From NCBI RefSeq assembly GCF_024710485.1, contig NZ_JANJUQ010000016.1, positions 1-64,000 of the forward strand: a stretch of 64,000 nucleotides of DNA. Direction: 5' to 3'. Each line of letters opens with the position of its first letter. The first letter of the stretch is position 1. Positions 25,591 through 35,075 of this stretch are shown one piece after another. The stretch is from Flavobacterium sp. Its GTDB lineage: Bacteria; Bacteroidota; Bacteroidia; Flavobacteriales; Flavobacteriaceae. The notes under the pieces were generated by a model, which saw only the letters and a list, made by a program, of their open reading frames with translations, was not told the DNA's origin and did not search any database. Both the position numbers and the translations under genes were made by a program.

Positions 25591-27096
25591 ATGAGTAATT
25601 TAATTCAAAGACCCACATTCAAAGATAAGTACGACAATTTTATAGGCGGTAAATTTGTGGCACCGGCTTCTGGTCAGTACTTCGACGTAGTGTCGCCGGT
25701 AGACGGAAAAGTGTTTACCAAAGCCGCCCATTCTAACAAAGAAGATTTAAACTTAGCGGTAGATACAGCGCACGAAGCCTTTAAAACTTGGAGTAAAGTG
25801 TCGGTTACAGACCGAAGCAATATGTTGATTAAAATCGCACAAGTAATGGAAGACAACCTCGAGTATTTGGCGGCGGTTGAAACCATTGATAATGGAAAAG
25901 CGGTTCGCGAAACTTTGGCAGCCGATTTGCCTTTGGCGATTGATCACTTCCGCTATTTTGCCGGTGTAATTCGTGCCGAAGAAGGTTCGGTGAGCGAGTT
26001 AGATGATACAACTGTTTCCTTAATAGTTCACGAACCTATAGGCGTTATTGCCCAAATCATTCCGTGGAATTTCCCGTTGCTTATGGCCGTTTGGAAATTG
26101 GCACCGGCTTTGGCTGCCGGAAATTGTGTCGTATTGAAACCGGCTGAAAATACACCTATTTCGATTATGGTTTTGATGGAGTTAATAGGTTCTGTGATTC
26201 CGGCCGGAGTAGTTAATGTGGTTAATGGTTTCGGCTCCGAATTGGGTAGGGCTTTAGTAACCAACCCTAAAGTAGCCAAAGCTGCGTTCACCGGTTCAAC
26301 GGCTACTGGTAGAATGGTGATGCAATACGCTACCGAAAATATAGTTCCGGTAACTTTAGAATTGGGTGGAAAATCGCCTAACATTTTCTTCCCGTCTGTC
26401 ATGGAAGCTGATGATGAGTTCTTAGATAAAGCTGTAGAAGGCGCCGTATTGTATTGCTTAAACCAAGGAGAAGTTTGTACTTGTCCGTCACGTTTATTGG
26501 TACACGAATCCATTTACGACCAATTCATGGAACGTGTATTAGCCAGAGTAGCTGCCGTAAAAACCGGAAATCCGTTAGACCCAACAGTAATGATGGGTGC
26601 GCAAGCTTCTAAAGTACAAAGAGATAAAATTATGTCCTACATCAATTTAGGAAAAGAGGAAGGCGCTGAGTTGTTAATTGGTGGAGACGAGAATAAATTA
26701 GGCGGTGATTTAGACAATGGTTATTACATCAAACCAACCGTTTTTAAAGGCACCAACAAAATGCGTATTTTCCAAGAAGAGATTTTCGGACCGGTATTGG
26801 CAGTGACCACTTTTAAAACCACCGAAGAAGCTATTGATATTGCCAACGATACTTTGTACGGTTTGGGCGCCGGAGTTTGGACACGCGACGCACACGAATT
26901 GTACCAAGTACCAAGAGCGATTCACGCGGGAAGAGTATGGGTAAACAGCTATCACGCTTATCCGGCGGGAGCTCCGTTTGGTGGTTATAAACAATCAGGT
27001 ATTGGTAGAGAAAACCACAAAATGATGTTGGCGCATTACCGTCAAACCAAGAATATGTTGATTTCTTATAACAAAAATAAATTAGGGTTCTTTTAG
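25591..27096 (+). CDS. aldehyde dehydrogenase, AldB/ExaC-like
   Basis: This 501-residue NAD(P)-dependent aldehyde dehydrogenase has the Rossmann-site segment IIPWNFPLLMAVWK, the conserved LELGGKSPNIFF with the general-base glutamate, and the catalytic cysteine Cys296 in NQGEVCTCPSR. The Cys-Thr-Cys variant and the C-terminal GGYKQSGIGRENHK point to the AldB/ExaC group that oxidises acetaldehyde and related short aldehydes. It is followed by a DUF779 gene, its usual companion in bacteria. A terminator-like hairpin lies between them, so the second gene may be expressed less. Two operator-like direct repeats lie upstream. Confidence 0.92.
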   Translation: MSNLIQRPTFKDKYDNFIGGKFVAPASGQYFDVVSPVDGKVFTKAAHSNKEDLNLAVDTAHEAFKTWSKVSVTDRSNMLIKIAQVMEDNLEYLAAVETIDNGKAVRETLAADLPLAIDHFRYFAGVIRAEEGSVSELDDTTVSLIVHEPIGVIAQIIPWNFPLLMAVWKLAPALAAGNCVVLKPAENTPISIMVLMELIGSVIPAGVVNVVNGFGSELGRALVTNPKVAKAAFTGSTATGRMVMQYATENIVPVTLELGGKSPNIFFPSVMEADDEFLDKAVEGAVLYCLNQGEVCTCPSRLLVHESIYDQFMERVLARVAAVKTGNPLDPTVMMGAQASKVQRDKIMSYINLGKEEGAELLIGGDENKLGGDLDNGYYIKPTVFKGTNKMRIFQEEIFGPVLAVTTFKTTEEAIDIANDTLYGLGAGVWTRDAHELYQVPRAIHAGRVWVNSYHAYPAGAPFGGYKQSGIGRENHKMMLAHYRQTKNMLISYNKNKLGFF

Positions 27097-27118
27097 TAGT
27101 TACAATGTACTGGTTAGT

Positions 27119-27158
27119 ACCGCAAATCGACTTTTTGGAGTCGGTTTGCGGTTTGTTT
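27119..27158 (+). terminator. terminator or attenuator between the dehydrogenase and DUF779 genes
   Basis: ACCGCAAATCGACT and AGTCGGTTTGCGGT (one mismatch) pair round a six-base loop, and a T-rich stretch follows. The DUF779 start is 20 bp later, so read-through would set its expression. Confidence 0.75.
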
Positions 27159-27177
27159 ATACTAAAAATTCAAAAAG

Positions 27178-27555
27178 ATGAAACGATTAGCAATAACCGA
27201 AAACGCATTAGCCTTAGTACAAATGCTTCAAGAAAAGTTCGGCGATTTGATGTTTTACCAAGCCGGTGGTTGTTGCGAAGGCACACAGCCACAATGTTTT
27301 GAAAAAGGTGGTTTTTACATCCGAACAGGAGATGTTTGTATAGGCGAAATAGCCGAATGCGAGTTTTGGCTCGACAAAGATTTATTCGAATACTGGAAAA
27401 ATGCGCATTTTACTTTAGATGTGATGGATGGCATAGGCGCCGGTGGCTTTTCATTGGAAACACCTTACGGCAAAACATTTATCATCAATTATCGATTATT
27501 TACCGAGGAAGAACTGGCCCAACTCGAACCGGTCAAGTACAACACTTACGATTAG
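27178..27555 (+). CDS. DUF779 domain protein
   Basis: The 125-residue protein is a full DUF779 domain: DLMFYQAGGCCEGTQPQC near the N-terminus with the paired cysteines, GDVCIGEI in the middle, and VMDGIGAGGFSLETPYG near the end. The family's biochemical role is not known to me, but it is regularly encoded beside AldB/ExaC-type aldehyde dehydrogenases, as here. The cysteines suggest metal binding or redox sensing; that is inference. Its last four bases overlap the end of the convergent AraC gene. Confidence 0.9.
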   Translation: MKRLAITENALALVQMLQEKFGDLMFYQAGGCCEGTQPQCFEKGGFYIRTGDVCIGEIAECEFWLDKDLFEYWKNAHFTLDVMDGIGAGGFSLETPYGKTFIINYRLFTEEELAQLEPVKYNTYD

Positions 27556-28478
27556 TGTGACGTAAAATTCATCAATTGGTATTGTTTCGGGGTAACGCCT
27601 TCGTATTTTTTAAATAGTCTGATAAAGTAATTGCAATCTTCAAAACCGCTGGCATACGAAACTTCATTAACGTGAACGTTCGGATTGCTCAGGAGTTTTT
27701 TGGCGTGTTTTATTTTTTCGTTTAAGATGTATTCAATCGGACTCATGCCCAATTCTCTTTTGAAATAGCGATAAAAAGAGGTCGTGCTCATACAAGCTTT
27801 ATCACTTAAATCTTTTAAACTAATGCTTTCGCGAATGTTCTTTTTGATGAAATCTATTGAAGGGGAAATCGGACTGCTGCTGTCGATGAACTTTTCATCT
27901 TCAAATCGCTTTACTGTTTGGGTTTGAATGATGCGGATGATTAATTCTTGTAAAGTCAAATCGGCTATCGCATCTTTGGTAATAGAATCGCCCATACATT
28001 CCTTAATCAGCTTATTGATGGTACCTGCTAATTCTACATTATTGTAAAAGAAGTAGTTTTCGTGGTCTAATTTCCACAAATTGGTTTTGCCTTCCTTGGG
28101 ATATTTTTCGTTCAAAAAATCCAAAGTATCGGTGATGATTTTGTTGTCGATAGCCAAAGCAATACACTGGGTTGGGTTTTCTTTGGAAGCTTCTGGAAAA
28201 TCAATCTTCATTTCCACGTTCGACGGCACAATCACGGTTTCTCCGGGCAAATACTCAAACTTCGGTTCTTCAAAAAGATGCATGATTTTTTTACCGCGCA
28301 ACATACTCGTCACTACCAAATCGTTAAACTTAAGCGGCACCAAATCCGATTTTTGATAGGTTTCAAATATATTGAGTTCGCAATGGTCTAACGAAAAAAT
28401 AGTTCGGTTTTCCACCAGAGTCTTGAGCGACTTTTCATGGGTGAGTGCCGGTTTGTTGAGTAAAATTTTAGACGCCAT
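27552..28478 (-). CDS. AraC family transcriptional regulator
   Basis: The 308-residue regulator has an N-terminal effector domain of the AraC-type N-terminal family (about 20-195). The C-terminal double helix-turn-helix (about 205-305) has ISLKDLSDKACMSTTSFYRYFKRELG and the second-helix signature VNEVSYASGFEDCNYFIRLFKK. It runs convergently to the aldehyde dehydrogenase and DUF779 genes with a four-base overlap. The paired direct repeats at 25508-25539 have the right shape for its binding site. I infer it activates the dehydrogenase in response to an aldehyde or alcohol. Confidence 0.9.
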   Translation of the reverse strand: MASKILLNKPALTHEKSLKTLVENRTIFSLDHCELNIFETYQKSDLVPLKFNDLVVTSMLRGKKIMHLFEEPKFEYLPGETVIVPSNVEMKIDFPEASKENPTQCIALAIDNKIITDTLDFLNEKYPKEGKTNLWKLDHENYFFYNNVELAGTINKLIKECMGDSITKDAIADLTLQELIIRIIQTQTVKRFEDEKFIDSSSPISPSIDFIKKNIRESISLKDLSDKACMSTTSFYRYFKRELGMSPIEYILNEKIKHAKKLLSNPNVHVNEVSYASGFEDCNYFIRLFKKYEGVTPKQYQLMNFTSH

Positions 28479-28561
28479 AAAAAAACAATCGAACTACTAA
28501 GATAAGACTTAAAGTGATTGCATTTTTATACCAAGACTATTTTCTTGCTAAATAAGTATAC

Positions 28562-29425
28562 TTAGAGGATTTCTTCTACGTGTCGCTTGATGTTTTCCGC
28601 CAATTTGGCTGTAGGTAAATCGTTTTCATCATTCCCGAACGGATCTTCAATTTCTTCGGCAATCAATTCCAAAGAAGCCAAAACATAGAAAATAAATACG
28701 ACTACTGGAACTACGTAATAGCCTAAATTGAATACATAGCCAAAAGGCAAAGTCATTACATAAAAAAATATAAACTTCTTGATAAAAGCACTGTAGGAAT
28801 AAGGAATCGGTGTGTTTTTAATGCGTTCGCAAGCACCGCAAACTTCGGTAAACGATTGCAATTCGGCATTCAGAATAATCAACTGTTCACCCGAAATTTT
28901 TCCGCTTTGGTGCAAGTCGTTTATCTTTTGAAACAACACTTGCGCCACCTGATTGGGTTTGTGTTTTTGCAAGTTGATTTGTAACTCGACATCTTCAAAT
29001 AAAATTTGCCCGACTTCTTCATTACTCAAATGCTTGGATAGGATAGAAGCGTAAGTCGGAATAAGAAAACGCAAGTATTTTTTATCGTGTTCGTCTTTTA
29101 AAATAGCAGAGAGTTTGATGGCTAAATTCCGACTGTTATTTACCAACGAACCCCAGAGTTTTCGGCCTTCCCACCAGCGGTCGTAAGCCGTATTGGTTCG
29201 GTAAGCCAAAAGCAAGGAAATCACAAAACCCAACATCCCGTGCATAATGGAAATGTTTTTCACATGGCTGGTATCCGACAGTTTCCAATATTCGACTTCC
29301 AAATAGCAAATGGCGGCCGAATACAATCCGATAAAAATCATCATCGGAAACAATTGTCGGAAAGTGTCGGCTTTGTGAAATCGGAAAATAAAGGTAATCC
29401 AGTCTTTAGGGTTGTATTTTACCAT
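28562..29425 (-). CDS. bestrophin family ion channel
   Basis: The 287-residue membrane protein belongs to the bacterial bestrophin (YneE/UPF0187) family of pentameric channels. The signature TAYDRWWEGRKLWGSLVNNS follows the second transmembrane segment, and further hydrophobic segments lie near 30-50 and 205-250. Bacterial homologues conduct cations, eukaryotic ones anions; the selectivity here is not readable. It lies 30 bp after the TolC gene on the same strand and may be the last gene of that transcript. Confidence 0.88.
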   Translation of the reverse strand: MVKYNPKDWITFIFRFHKADTFRQLFPMMIFIGLYSAAICYLEVEYWKLSDTSHVKNISIMHGMLGFVISLLLAYRTNTAYDRWWEGRKLWGSLVNNSRNLAIKLSAILKDEHDKKYLRFLIPTYASILSKHLSNEEVGQILFEDVELQINLQKHKPNQVAQVLFQKINDLHQSGKISGEQLIILNAELQSFTEVCGACERIKNTPIPYSYSAFIKKFIFFYVMTLPFGYVFNLGYYVVPVVVFIFYVLASLELIAEEIEDPFGNDENDLPTAKLAENIKRHVEEIL

Positions 29426-29455
29426 TGGTTTAGTTGATTTGAGCTCAAAAATACA

Positions 29456-30763
29456 TTAAAAACTCAAACTTCCCGCCAATTCTTTTAGGGTGATTTCGTG
29501 AATTTTAGTCAGATACAAAGCATTGCTGTAACGCACCTTAGCCTCTAAAAAATTCTGCTGTGCGGTTCTGAATTCAATGGGTGTAATGGTTCCGATTTTG
29601 AACTTAGCCATCGTGATGTCTAAATTTTGCTCAGCAATTTTAAGGTTTTGCGCTTCTACTTTGGTCAATTTCAAATTGGTGGTGTAACTGGCAAAAGCGG
29701 CATTTAATTGGCTTTCCAGACTTCTTTTTTGTTGTTCCAAAGTGACGTTTGCGTTCTCCAGTTGTACTTTAGCGATGCGCTCATTTCGGTTTTGCAGGTT
29801 ACCGTTAAAGATAGGCATCGATGCGTTAAAACCATAAGCAAATCCGCGATTGGACGATTGCGTGATGAAACCTAACGAAGCTTCGGAACGTGTAAAATTA
29901 TAGCCGGATGTAATGCGAATCGTCGGATATCGTCCGGCTTTCACTTGCTTCAGCTGCTGTTCTGCGCTGTTTTTGGTGAGCATTTGGGCTTGCAATTGCG
30001 GATTCTGACTGTCGGCAGCCGATTTCAATTCGTCGTATTTTAGTTGCTCATCTACCGAAATTTCGTTGGCCACTACAAACTCAGTTTGCACATCGCGTGC
30101 TAAAATTTCGTTCAAACGTATCTTAGCATTTTTCAGGGTTTCCAGTTGTTTGAGTTGCAAACTTTTATCGGTATTCAAATCGACTTGCGCATTCAAAACT
30201 TCCAATTTAGACGCTTTCCCGATACTGAATCGATTTTGTGCCGTGGTTACTCTTTCTTGTGAAATGACAATCGCCGTATCAATCGCAGCCAATTGTTGTT
30301 GCTGTTGCACTAAATCAAAATAGTTCAAATACACTTCACTGATTTTGGTTAGTATGGCCAATTTCAATTCGGCTTCACCTTGTTTTTGTAAAATATTGAG
30401 TTGCTCTTTTCTGGCAAACATGCGTAATCCATCGAAAACTGTCCAATCCAAACCTATGCCGTAAGTCAGGTTCATATTTCGCGCGCCGTCTAAAGTTCTT
30501 TCCGAACCATCGGCTTGGGTTTGTTTGGTGTTGGTAATACTGTTGTTGTCGGTTACCAAGGCGTTGATGGTTGGCAACATACCGGCATTTCCGGCGCTGT
30601 TGTTGAGCTCATCAATTTTGAGCTCGTTTTTGGCCAACTTAATGTCGTAGTTATTTTCTAAGGCTATTTTAACTGCATCTTCTAAGAGCAACAATTCTTG
30701 TGCTTGCATTTTTGGCAAAAAAGCCAAGACCAAAGTGATGATATATATCGATTTGATTTTCAT
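29456..30763 (-). CDS. TolC family outer-membrane efflux protein
   Basis: This 435-residue protein is the outer-membrane channel of the efflux system encoded just upstream. It has a signal peptide ending near AQELL, and two repeated OEP halves rich in long helices (LNAQVDLNTDKSLQLKQLETLKNAK in one, LEQQKRSLESQLNAAFASY in the other) with beta strands between. It begins 3 bp after the RND permease stop codon, so translation is probably coupled. Substrates of the pump are unknown. Confidence 0.92.
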   Translation of the reverse strand: MKIKSIYIITLVLAFLPKMQAQELLLLEDAVKIALENNYDIKLAKNELKIDELNNSAGNAGMLPTINALVTDNNSITNTKQTQADGSERTLDGARNMNLTYGIGLDWTVFDGLRMFARKEQLNILQKQGEAELKLAILTKISEVYLNYFDLVQQQQQLAAIDTAIVISQERVTTAQNRFSIGKASKLEVLNAQVDLNTDKSLQLKQLETLKNAKIRLNEILARDVQTEFVVANEISVDEQLKYDELKSAADSQNPQLQAQMLTKNSAEQQLKQVKAGRYPTIRITSGYNFTRSEASLGFITQSSNRGFAYGFNASMPIFNGNLQNRNERIAKVQLENANVTLEQQKRSLESQLNAAFASYTTNLKLTKVEAQNLKIAEQNLDITMAKFKIGTITPIEFRTAQQNFLEAKVRYSNALYLTKIHEITLKELAGSLSF

Positions 30764-30765
30764 AA

Positions 30766-33700
30766 TTATTTCTCTAAAGCTTCTAAATTATCAAACTCCG
30801 GACGGTGTTTTTTGGCTCTCGACCACATTAAATAAAAGGCCGGAATAACGAACAAAGTCAGAATTAAAGAAAAAATGGTTCCGCCTACAATCACAACACC
30901 CATTCCGATTCGGCTTGTAGAAGCGGCACCAAGCGATAAAGCAATCGGTAACGCACCTAATGCAATGGCCAAACTCGTCATTAAAATTGGTCGCAAACGT
31001 GCTTCCGAGGCTTGGATGATGGCCTCGTATTTCGGCAAACCTTGTTCTCGGAGTTGGTTGGCAAATTCTACGATTAGAATTCCGTTTTTCGTAACCAATC
31101 CAATCAACATCACGGTTCCGATTTGGCTAAAGATGTTCCAAGTCTGCCCAAACAACCACAAGGAAAATAACGCACCGGCGACTGCCAACGGCACCGTTAA
31201 AATGATAATGAATGGATCAACAAAACTTTCAAACTGAGCTGCTAAAATTAAATAAATTAGTAATAATGCCAAGCCGAAGGCAAAAGAGGTATTCGAACTA
31301 CTTTCCACAAAATCGCGCGATTCTCCGCCCAAATCGGTGGTGAAACTATCGTCTAACACTTTGGCCTTAATGGCATCCATGGCTTCAATGCCGTCTCCCA
31401 TACTTTTGCCCGGAGCCAAACCTGCAGAAACAGTGGCCGACATGTATCGGTTGTTGTGGAATAACTGCGGCGGATTGCTTTGTTCTTCTACAGTAACGAC
31501 ATTGTCGAGTTGGATCAGTTCTCCTTTATTGTTTTTAACAAACATCGAAGTCAAATCCAAAGGTTCATCGCGATCTTTTTCGTCAAATTGACCAATCACT
31601 TGGTATTGTTTCCCGTTTTGCATGTAATAGCCGAAACGTTGTCCACTCAACGACAATTGCAAGGTTTGGGCCACATCTAAAACGGATATGCCCAAGCTCT
31701 CCGCTTTTTCACGATCGATGGTTACATTGATTTCCGGTTTGTTGAATTTCAGGTTCACATCCACTACAGAGAATACATCACTTTTATTGGCTTCTTCCAT
31801 GAACTGCGGAATTTTTTCCCGCAATTTCTCGAAGTTTGGTGCCTGAATAATGTATTGTATCGGCAATCCGCCACGACGGTTCACGGCTATAGTAGGTTGT
31901 TCAGAAACGGTTACTTTAGCTTCCGTATATTTCTTCGTCCATTTCGAAAAATCGTCAGCGATTTCTTTTTGAGAACGTTCACGGTCTTCCGGATTTTCGA
32001 GTGCCAGACGAATTCTACCGGTATTAACCGATGATGATAAAAACCCGGGTGAAGTAATTACCAGAGCAATTTTTTTCTCCGGTATACTATCATTCATCAA
32101 TTTCGACATGTCTTCCATAAATCGGTCGGTGTAGTCGAAAGTCGCGCCTTCCGGAGTAGTAACACCCACAATCACCAAACTTCGGTCGTCGTACGGAGCA
32201 GTTTCTTTCGGCAAAATGCTAAAGAATAATCCTATCAATCCGAAACAAATGATTACGATGGGAAAACTCAACCACTTTCTCTGCATAAAGCGTTCCAAAG
32301 CCGCAGCATAGCCTTTATTTAAACTCTGAAAATACGGTTCAGTAAAGGTGTAGAATTTGGTTTTCTTTTGTTCACCGCCCTTCATCAAATAAGCGTTCAA
32401 CATGGGTGTTAAGGTAAGCGATACAAAGGCCGAAACCAACACTGCCGCACCAATGACGACGCCGAATTCTCGGAACAATCTACCCACGAATCCTTCCAAA
32501 AAGATAATCGGTAAAAAAACTGCAGCCAAGGTGATGGAGATTGAGATTACGGCGAAGAAAATTTCGTTGGAACCTTTGATGGCAGCTTCTATAGGCGACA
32601 TACCTTCTTCGACCTTTTTGAAGATGTTTTCGGTCACTACAATTCCGTCATCTACTACCAAACCGGTGGCTAAAACAATGGCTAGAAGCGTCAATACGTT
32701 TACTGAAAAGCCACACAAATACATGATGAAGAACGTCGCAATCAACGATACAGGAATGTCAATTAGCGGACGGAAAGCAATCGACCAGTCGCGGAAAAAT
32801 AAAAAGATAATCAAAATCACCAAAATCACAGAAATCAGTAATGTCTCAGCAACTTCAACTATAGATTTTTTAATGAAAACCGTATTGTCCAAAGCCACAT
32901 TAAGCTTGATGTCTTTCGGCAAGTCTTTTTGGAAACCTTCGTACTGTTTATAAAACTCTTCAGCTATGGCCAAATAATTGGTTCCCGGTTGCGGTACAAT
33001 GGCCAAAGCCACCATCGATTGGTCGTTGGCTTTGAATTGGGTTTCTAGGTTTTCCGGACCTAATTCGGCGCGACCAACATCACTCAAACGAACAATTTTG
33101 TCGTTGTTGGCTAAAATGATAATGTTGTTGAATTCGGTTTCGTTGGATAAATTCCCCAACGTTTTTACCGTAAGTTCTGTATTCGCACCTGTTAATTTCC
33201 CCGAAGGTAATTCAACGTTTTGTTTCTCCAAAGCCATTCTGACATCAGAAACTGTAACACCGTAGGCATTCAGTTTAACAGGATCGAGCCAAAGACGCAT
33301 GGCGTAACGCTTTTGTCCCCAAATTTGCACACCGCTCACGCCTGGTATGGTTTGTAAACGTTCGGCTATAACATTTTCGGCATAATCGCTCAGTTCCAGT
33401 ACGCTTTTGGTGTCGCTTTGCACTGTCATCGAAATAATCGCATCCGAATCGGCATCCGCTTTGGAAACTACCGGCGGCGCATCGATATCTTGCGGTAAAC
33501 TTCGGATGGCTTGTGATACTTTGTCGCGCACATCATTCGCCGCTTCTTCCAGATTTTTTTCGAGTTTGAATTCGATGGTAATATTACTCGAACCTTGGTT
33601 GCTGGAAGACGTAATATTTCGAATACCGTCGATAGAGTTGATGGCTTTTTCGAGCGGTTCGGTAATTTGTGATTCGATGATATCAGCGTTAGCTCCTGTG

Positions 33701-33852
33701 TAATTGGTTCGCACGGAAATTTGTGCCGGGTCAATCGAAGGAAATTCTCTTACGCCCAAATAGCTGTAACCGATGATACCGAAAAGGATAATCAGCAAAT
33801 TGATTACAATGGTAAAAACCGGTCTTTTAATACTTATAGTGGATAAACTCAT
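30766..33852 (-). CDS. RND family efflux transporter permease
   Basis: The 1028-residue inner-membrane pump has twelve transmembrane segments and two large periplasmic loops in the AcrB/MexB order. GVREFPSIDPAQISVRTNY near the N-terminus is the classic HAE1 signature. The proton-relay aspartates are in LATGLVVDDGIVVTENI in segment four. The second half shows the conserved AAQFESFVDPFII. It should export hydrophobic drugs, bile-like compounds or dyes. The adaptor gene precedes it and the outer-membrane gene follows. Five heptamer repeats directly abut its start codon, an odd leader described separately. Confidence 0.95.
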   Translation of the reverse strand: MSLSTISIKRPVFTIVINLLIILFGIIGYSYLGVREFPSIDPAQISVRTNYTGANADIIESQITEPLEKAINSIDGIRNITSSSNQGSSNITIEFKLEKNLEEAANDVRDKVSQAIRSLPQDIDAPPVVSKADADSDAIISMTVQSDTKSVLELSDYAENVIAERLQTIPGVSGVQIWGQKRYAMRLWLDPVKLNAYGVTVSDVRMALEKQNVELPSGKLTGANTELTVKTLGNLSNETEFNNIIILANNDKIVRLSDVGRAELGPENLETQFKANDQSMVALAIVPQPGTNYLAIAEEFYKQYEGFQKDLPKDIKLNVALDNTVFIKKSIVEVAETLLISVILVILIIFLFFRDWSIAFRPLIDIPVSLIATFFIMYLCGFSVNVLTLLAIVLATGLVVDDGIVVTENIFKKVEEGMSPIEAAIKGSNEIFFAVISISITLAAVFLPIIFLEGFVGRLFREFGVVIGAAVLVSAFVSLTLTPMLNAYLMKGGEQKKTKFYTFTEPYFQSLNKGYAAALERFMQRKWLSFPIVIICFGLIGLFFSILPKETAPYDDRSLVIVGVTTPEGATFDYTDRFMEDMSKLMNDSIPEKKIALVITSPGFLSSSVNTGRIRLALENPEDRERSQKEIADDFSKWTKKYTEAKVTVSEQPTIAVNRRGGLPIQYIIQAPNFEKLREKIPQFMEEANKSDVFSVVDVNLKFNKPEINVTIDREKAESLGISVLDVAQTLQLSLSGQRFGYYMQNGKQYQVIGQFDEKDRDEPLDLTSMFVKNNKGELIQLDNVVTVEEQSNPPQLFHNNRYMSATVSAGLAPGKSMGDGIEAMDAIKAKVLDDSFTTDLGGESRDFVESSSNTSFAFGLALLLIYLILAAQFESFVDPFIIILTVPLAVAGALFSLWLFGQTWNIFSQIGTVMLIGLVTKNGILIVEFANQLREQGLPKYEAIIQASEARLRPILMTSLAIALGALPIALSLGAASTSRIGMGVVIVGGTIFSLILTLFVIPAFYLMWSRAKKHRPEFDNLEALEK

Positions 33853-33887
33853 TTGATTTCAGATTTTAGATTTCAGATTTCAGATTT
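33853..33887 (-). repeat. five tandem heptamers abutting the RND permease start
   Basis: On the minus strand five 7-nt units of the form AAATCTG (variants AAATCTA and AAATCAA) run without gaps and end exactly at the ATG of the permease gene. They fill 35 of the 54 bp between the adaptor and permease genes. Confidence 0.85.
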
Positions 33888-33906
33888 TGGAATTGAAATG
33901 CTAAAA

Positions 33907-34965
33907 TTATTTGACCTTTATTTTAATGTCAGCTTCGTCTTTTAACGACATTACGCCGGATGTCAAAACCGTATCTCCGATTTTCAGACCGGAAGTAATG
34001 ACTACAGCTTTATCGGTTCGGGTTAAGGTTTCGACTTTTACTTCTTTGGCTTTACCATTGTTAGCGATGAATACTTTTTTACCGTCTTGAATCGGCACAA
34101 TTGCTTCCGTAGGAATGATGATAGCATCTTTGATATTTTTGAGCGGTAATTCGATGTTGGCAAAAGTGCCGGGCAATAATTTACCGTTCGAATTATCGGT
34201 TAACGCTCTGATTTGTAAAGTACGTGTTGTGGCTTCAATGGCAGGCTCTAAAGCATAAATTTTGGCAGTAAAGGTTTCTTTTACATTCGGAACCGTAAAC
34301 GTAATGGTGTTGTTTTTACTGATTTCTGTAGCGTATTTTTCCGGTATGGAGAAAGTAATTTTCAGCGGATTGGTGCTGACTAACTTCGCGATGAGCGTAG
34401 TAGGCGTAACGTAAGTTCCGGGAGAAATACTGCGAAGACCAATTTTTCCTGAAAACGGAGCGCGTACGGTCGTTTTCCCAATTTGCGCTTGAATCAATTG
34501 TGTTTGGGCTTTGGCCGTGCGATAATCAGCGCTGGCGATGTCGTATTCTTCTTGACTAATGGCTTCTTTTTGCAACAATAATTTGGCTCTTCTCTCATTT
34601 TCGGAAGCCAGACTTTCTTTGGTTTTGGCTTGAGCGAGTTGTGCACGAAGTTCGATATCATTCACTTTGAATAATACTTGTCCTTTATTAACAGCACTAC
34701 CTTCCGTGAAAGCGATGGTTTCCACTATACCGGATACTTCACTTCGGATGTCAATTTGCTCGTTGGCTTCAATAGAACCGGAAAGGGAAATGGTATTCGA
34801 GAAATCCTGCCCTTTAACCACATAGAAAGTAACCGGAGTGGCAGGTTTTTTGCCGCTTTTATCGTTTCCTTTATCGCTTTCCGCTTTATTTTTGGTGATT
34901 CTGTATGCAATCATTCCGCCCAGGGCAATGACTATAATGGCGATGACTAAGTTTTTTATTTTCAT
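33907..34965 (-). CDS. efflux RND transporter periplasmic adaptor subunit
   Basis: The 352-residue HlyD/AcrA-type adaptor links the RND pump to the TolC channel. A single N-terminal membrane anchor (about 5-22) precedes the lipoyl-like half motif GIVETIAFTEGSAVNKGQ, the helical hairpin (about 110-150) and the second lipoyl half TVRAPFSGKIGLRS. The beta-barrel and membrane-proximal domains follow. It is the first gene of the adaptor-pump-channel operon, with a promoter match at 35003-35010. No local repressor gene such as tetR is present. Confidence 0.93.
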   Translation of the reverse strand: MKIKNLVIAIIVIALGGMIAYRITKNKAESDKGNDKSGKKPATPVTFYVVKGQDFSNTISLSGSIEANEQIDIRSEVSGIVETIAFTEGSAVNKGQVLFKVNDIELRAQLAQAKTKESLASENERRAKLLLQKEAISQEEYDIASADYRTAKAQTQLIQAQIGKTTVRAPFSGKIGLRSISPGTYVTPTTLIAKLVSTNPLKITFSIPEKYATEISKNNTITFTVPNVKETFTAKIYALEPAIEATTRTLQIRALTDNSNGKLLPGTFANIELPLKNIKDAIIIPTEAIVPIQDGKKVFIANNGKAKEVKVETLTRTDKAVVITSGLKIGDTVLTSGVMSLKDEADIKIKVK

Positions 34966-35002
34966 GTAAAAGAAAGGTAATTGTTGAAGTTAGTTGTGCC
35001 GG

Positions 35003-35010
35003 CAAAGTTA
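35003..35010 (-). promoter_or_regulatory. probable -7 element of the RND efflux operon
   Basis: On the minus strand TAACTTTG is an exact TAnnTTTG match 37 bp before the adaptor start. The -33 position has only a TGG-like match. Confidence 0.5.
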
Positions 35011-35075
35011 CTTTTTACACACGGAAACCACGGTAGCCTTAGAATTTATTTAACAGTTGTAGGTACAACTATTAG

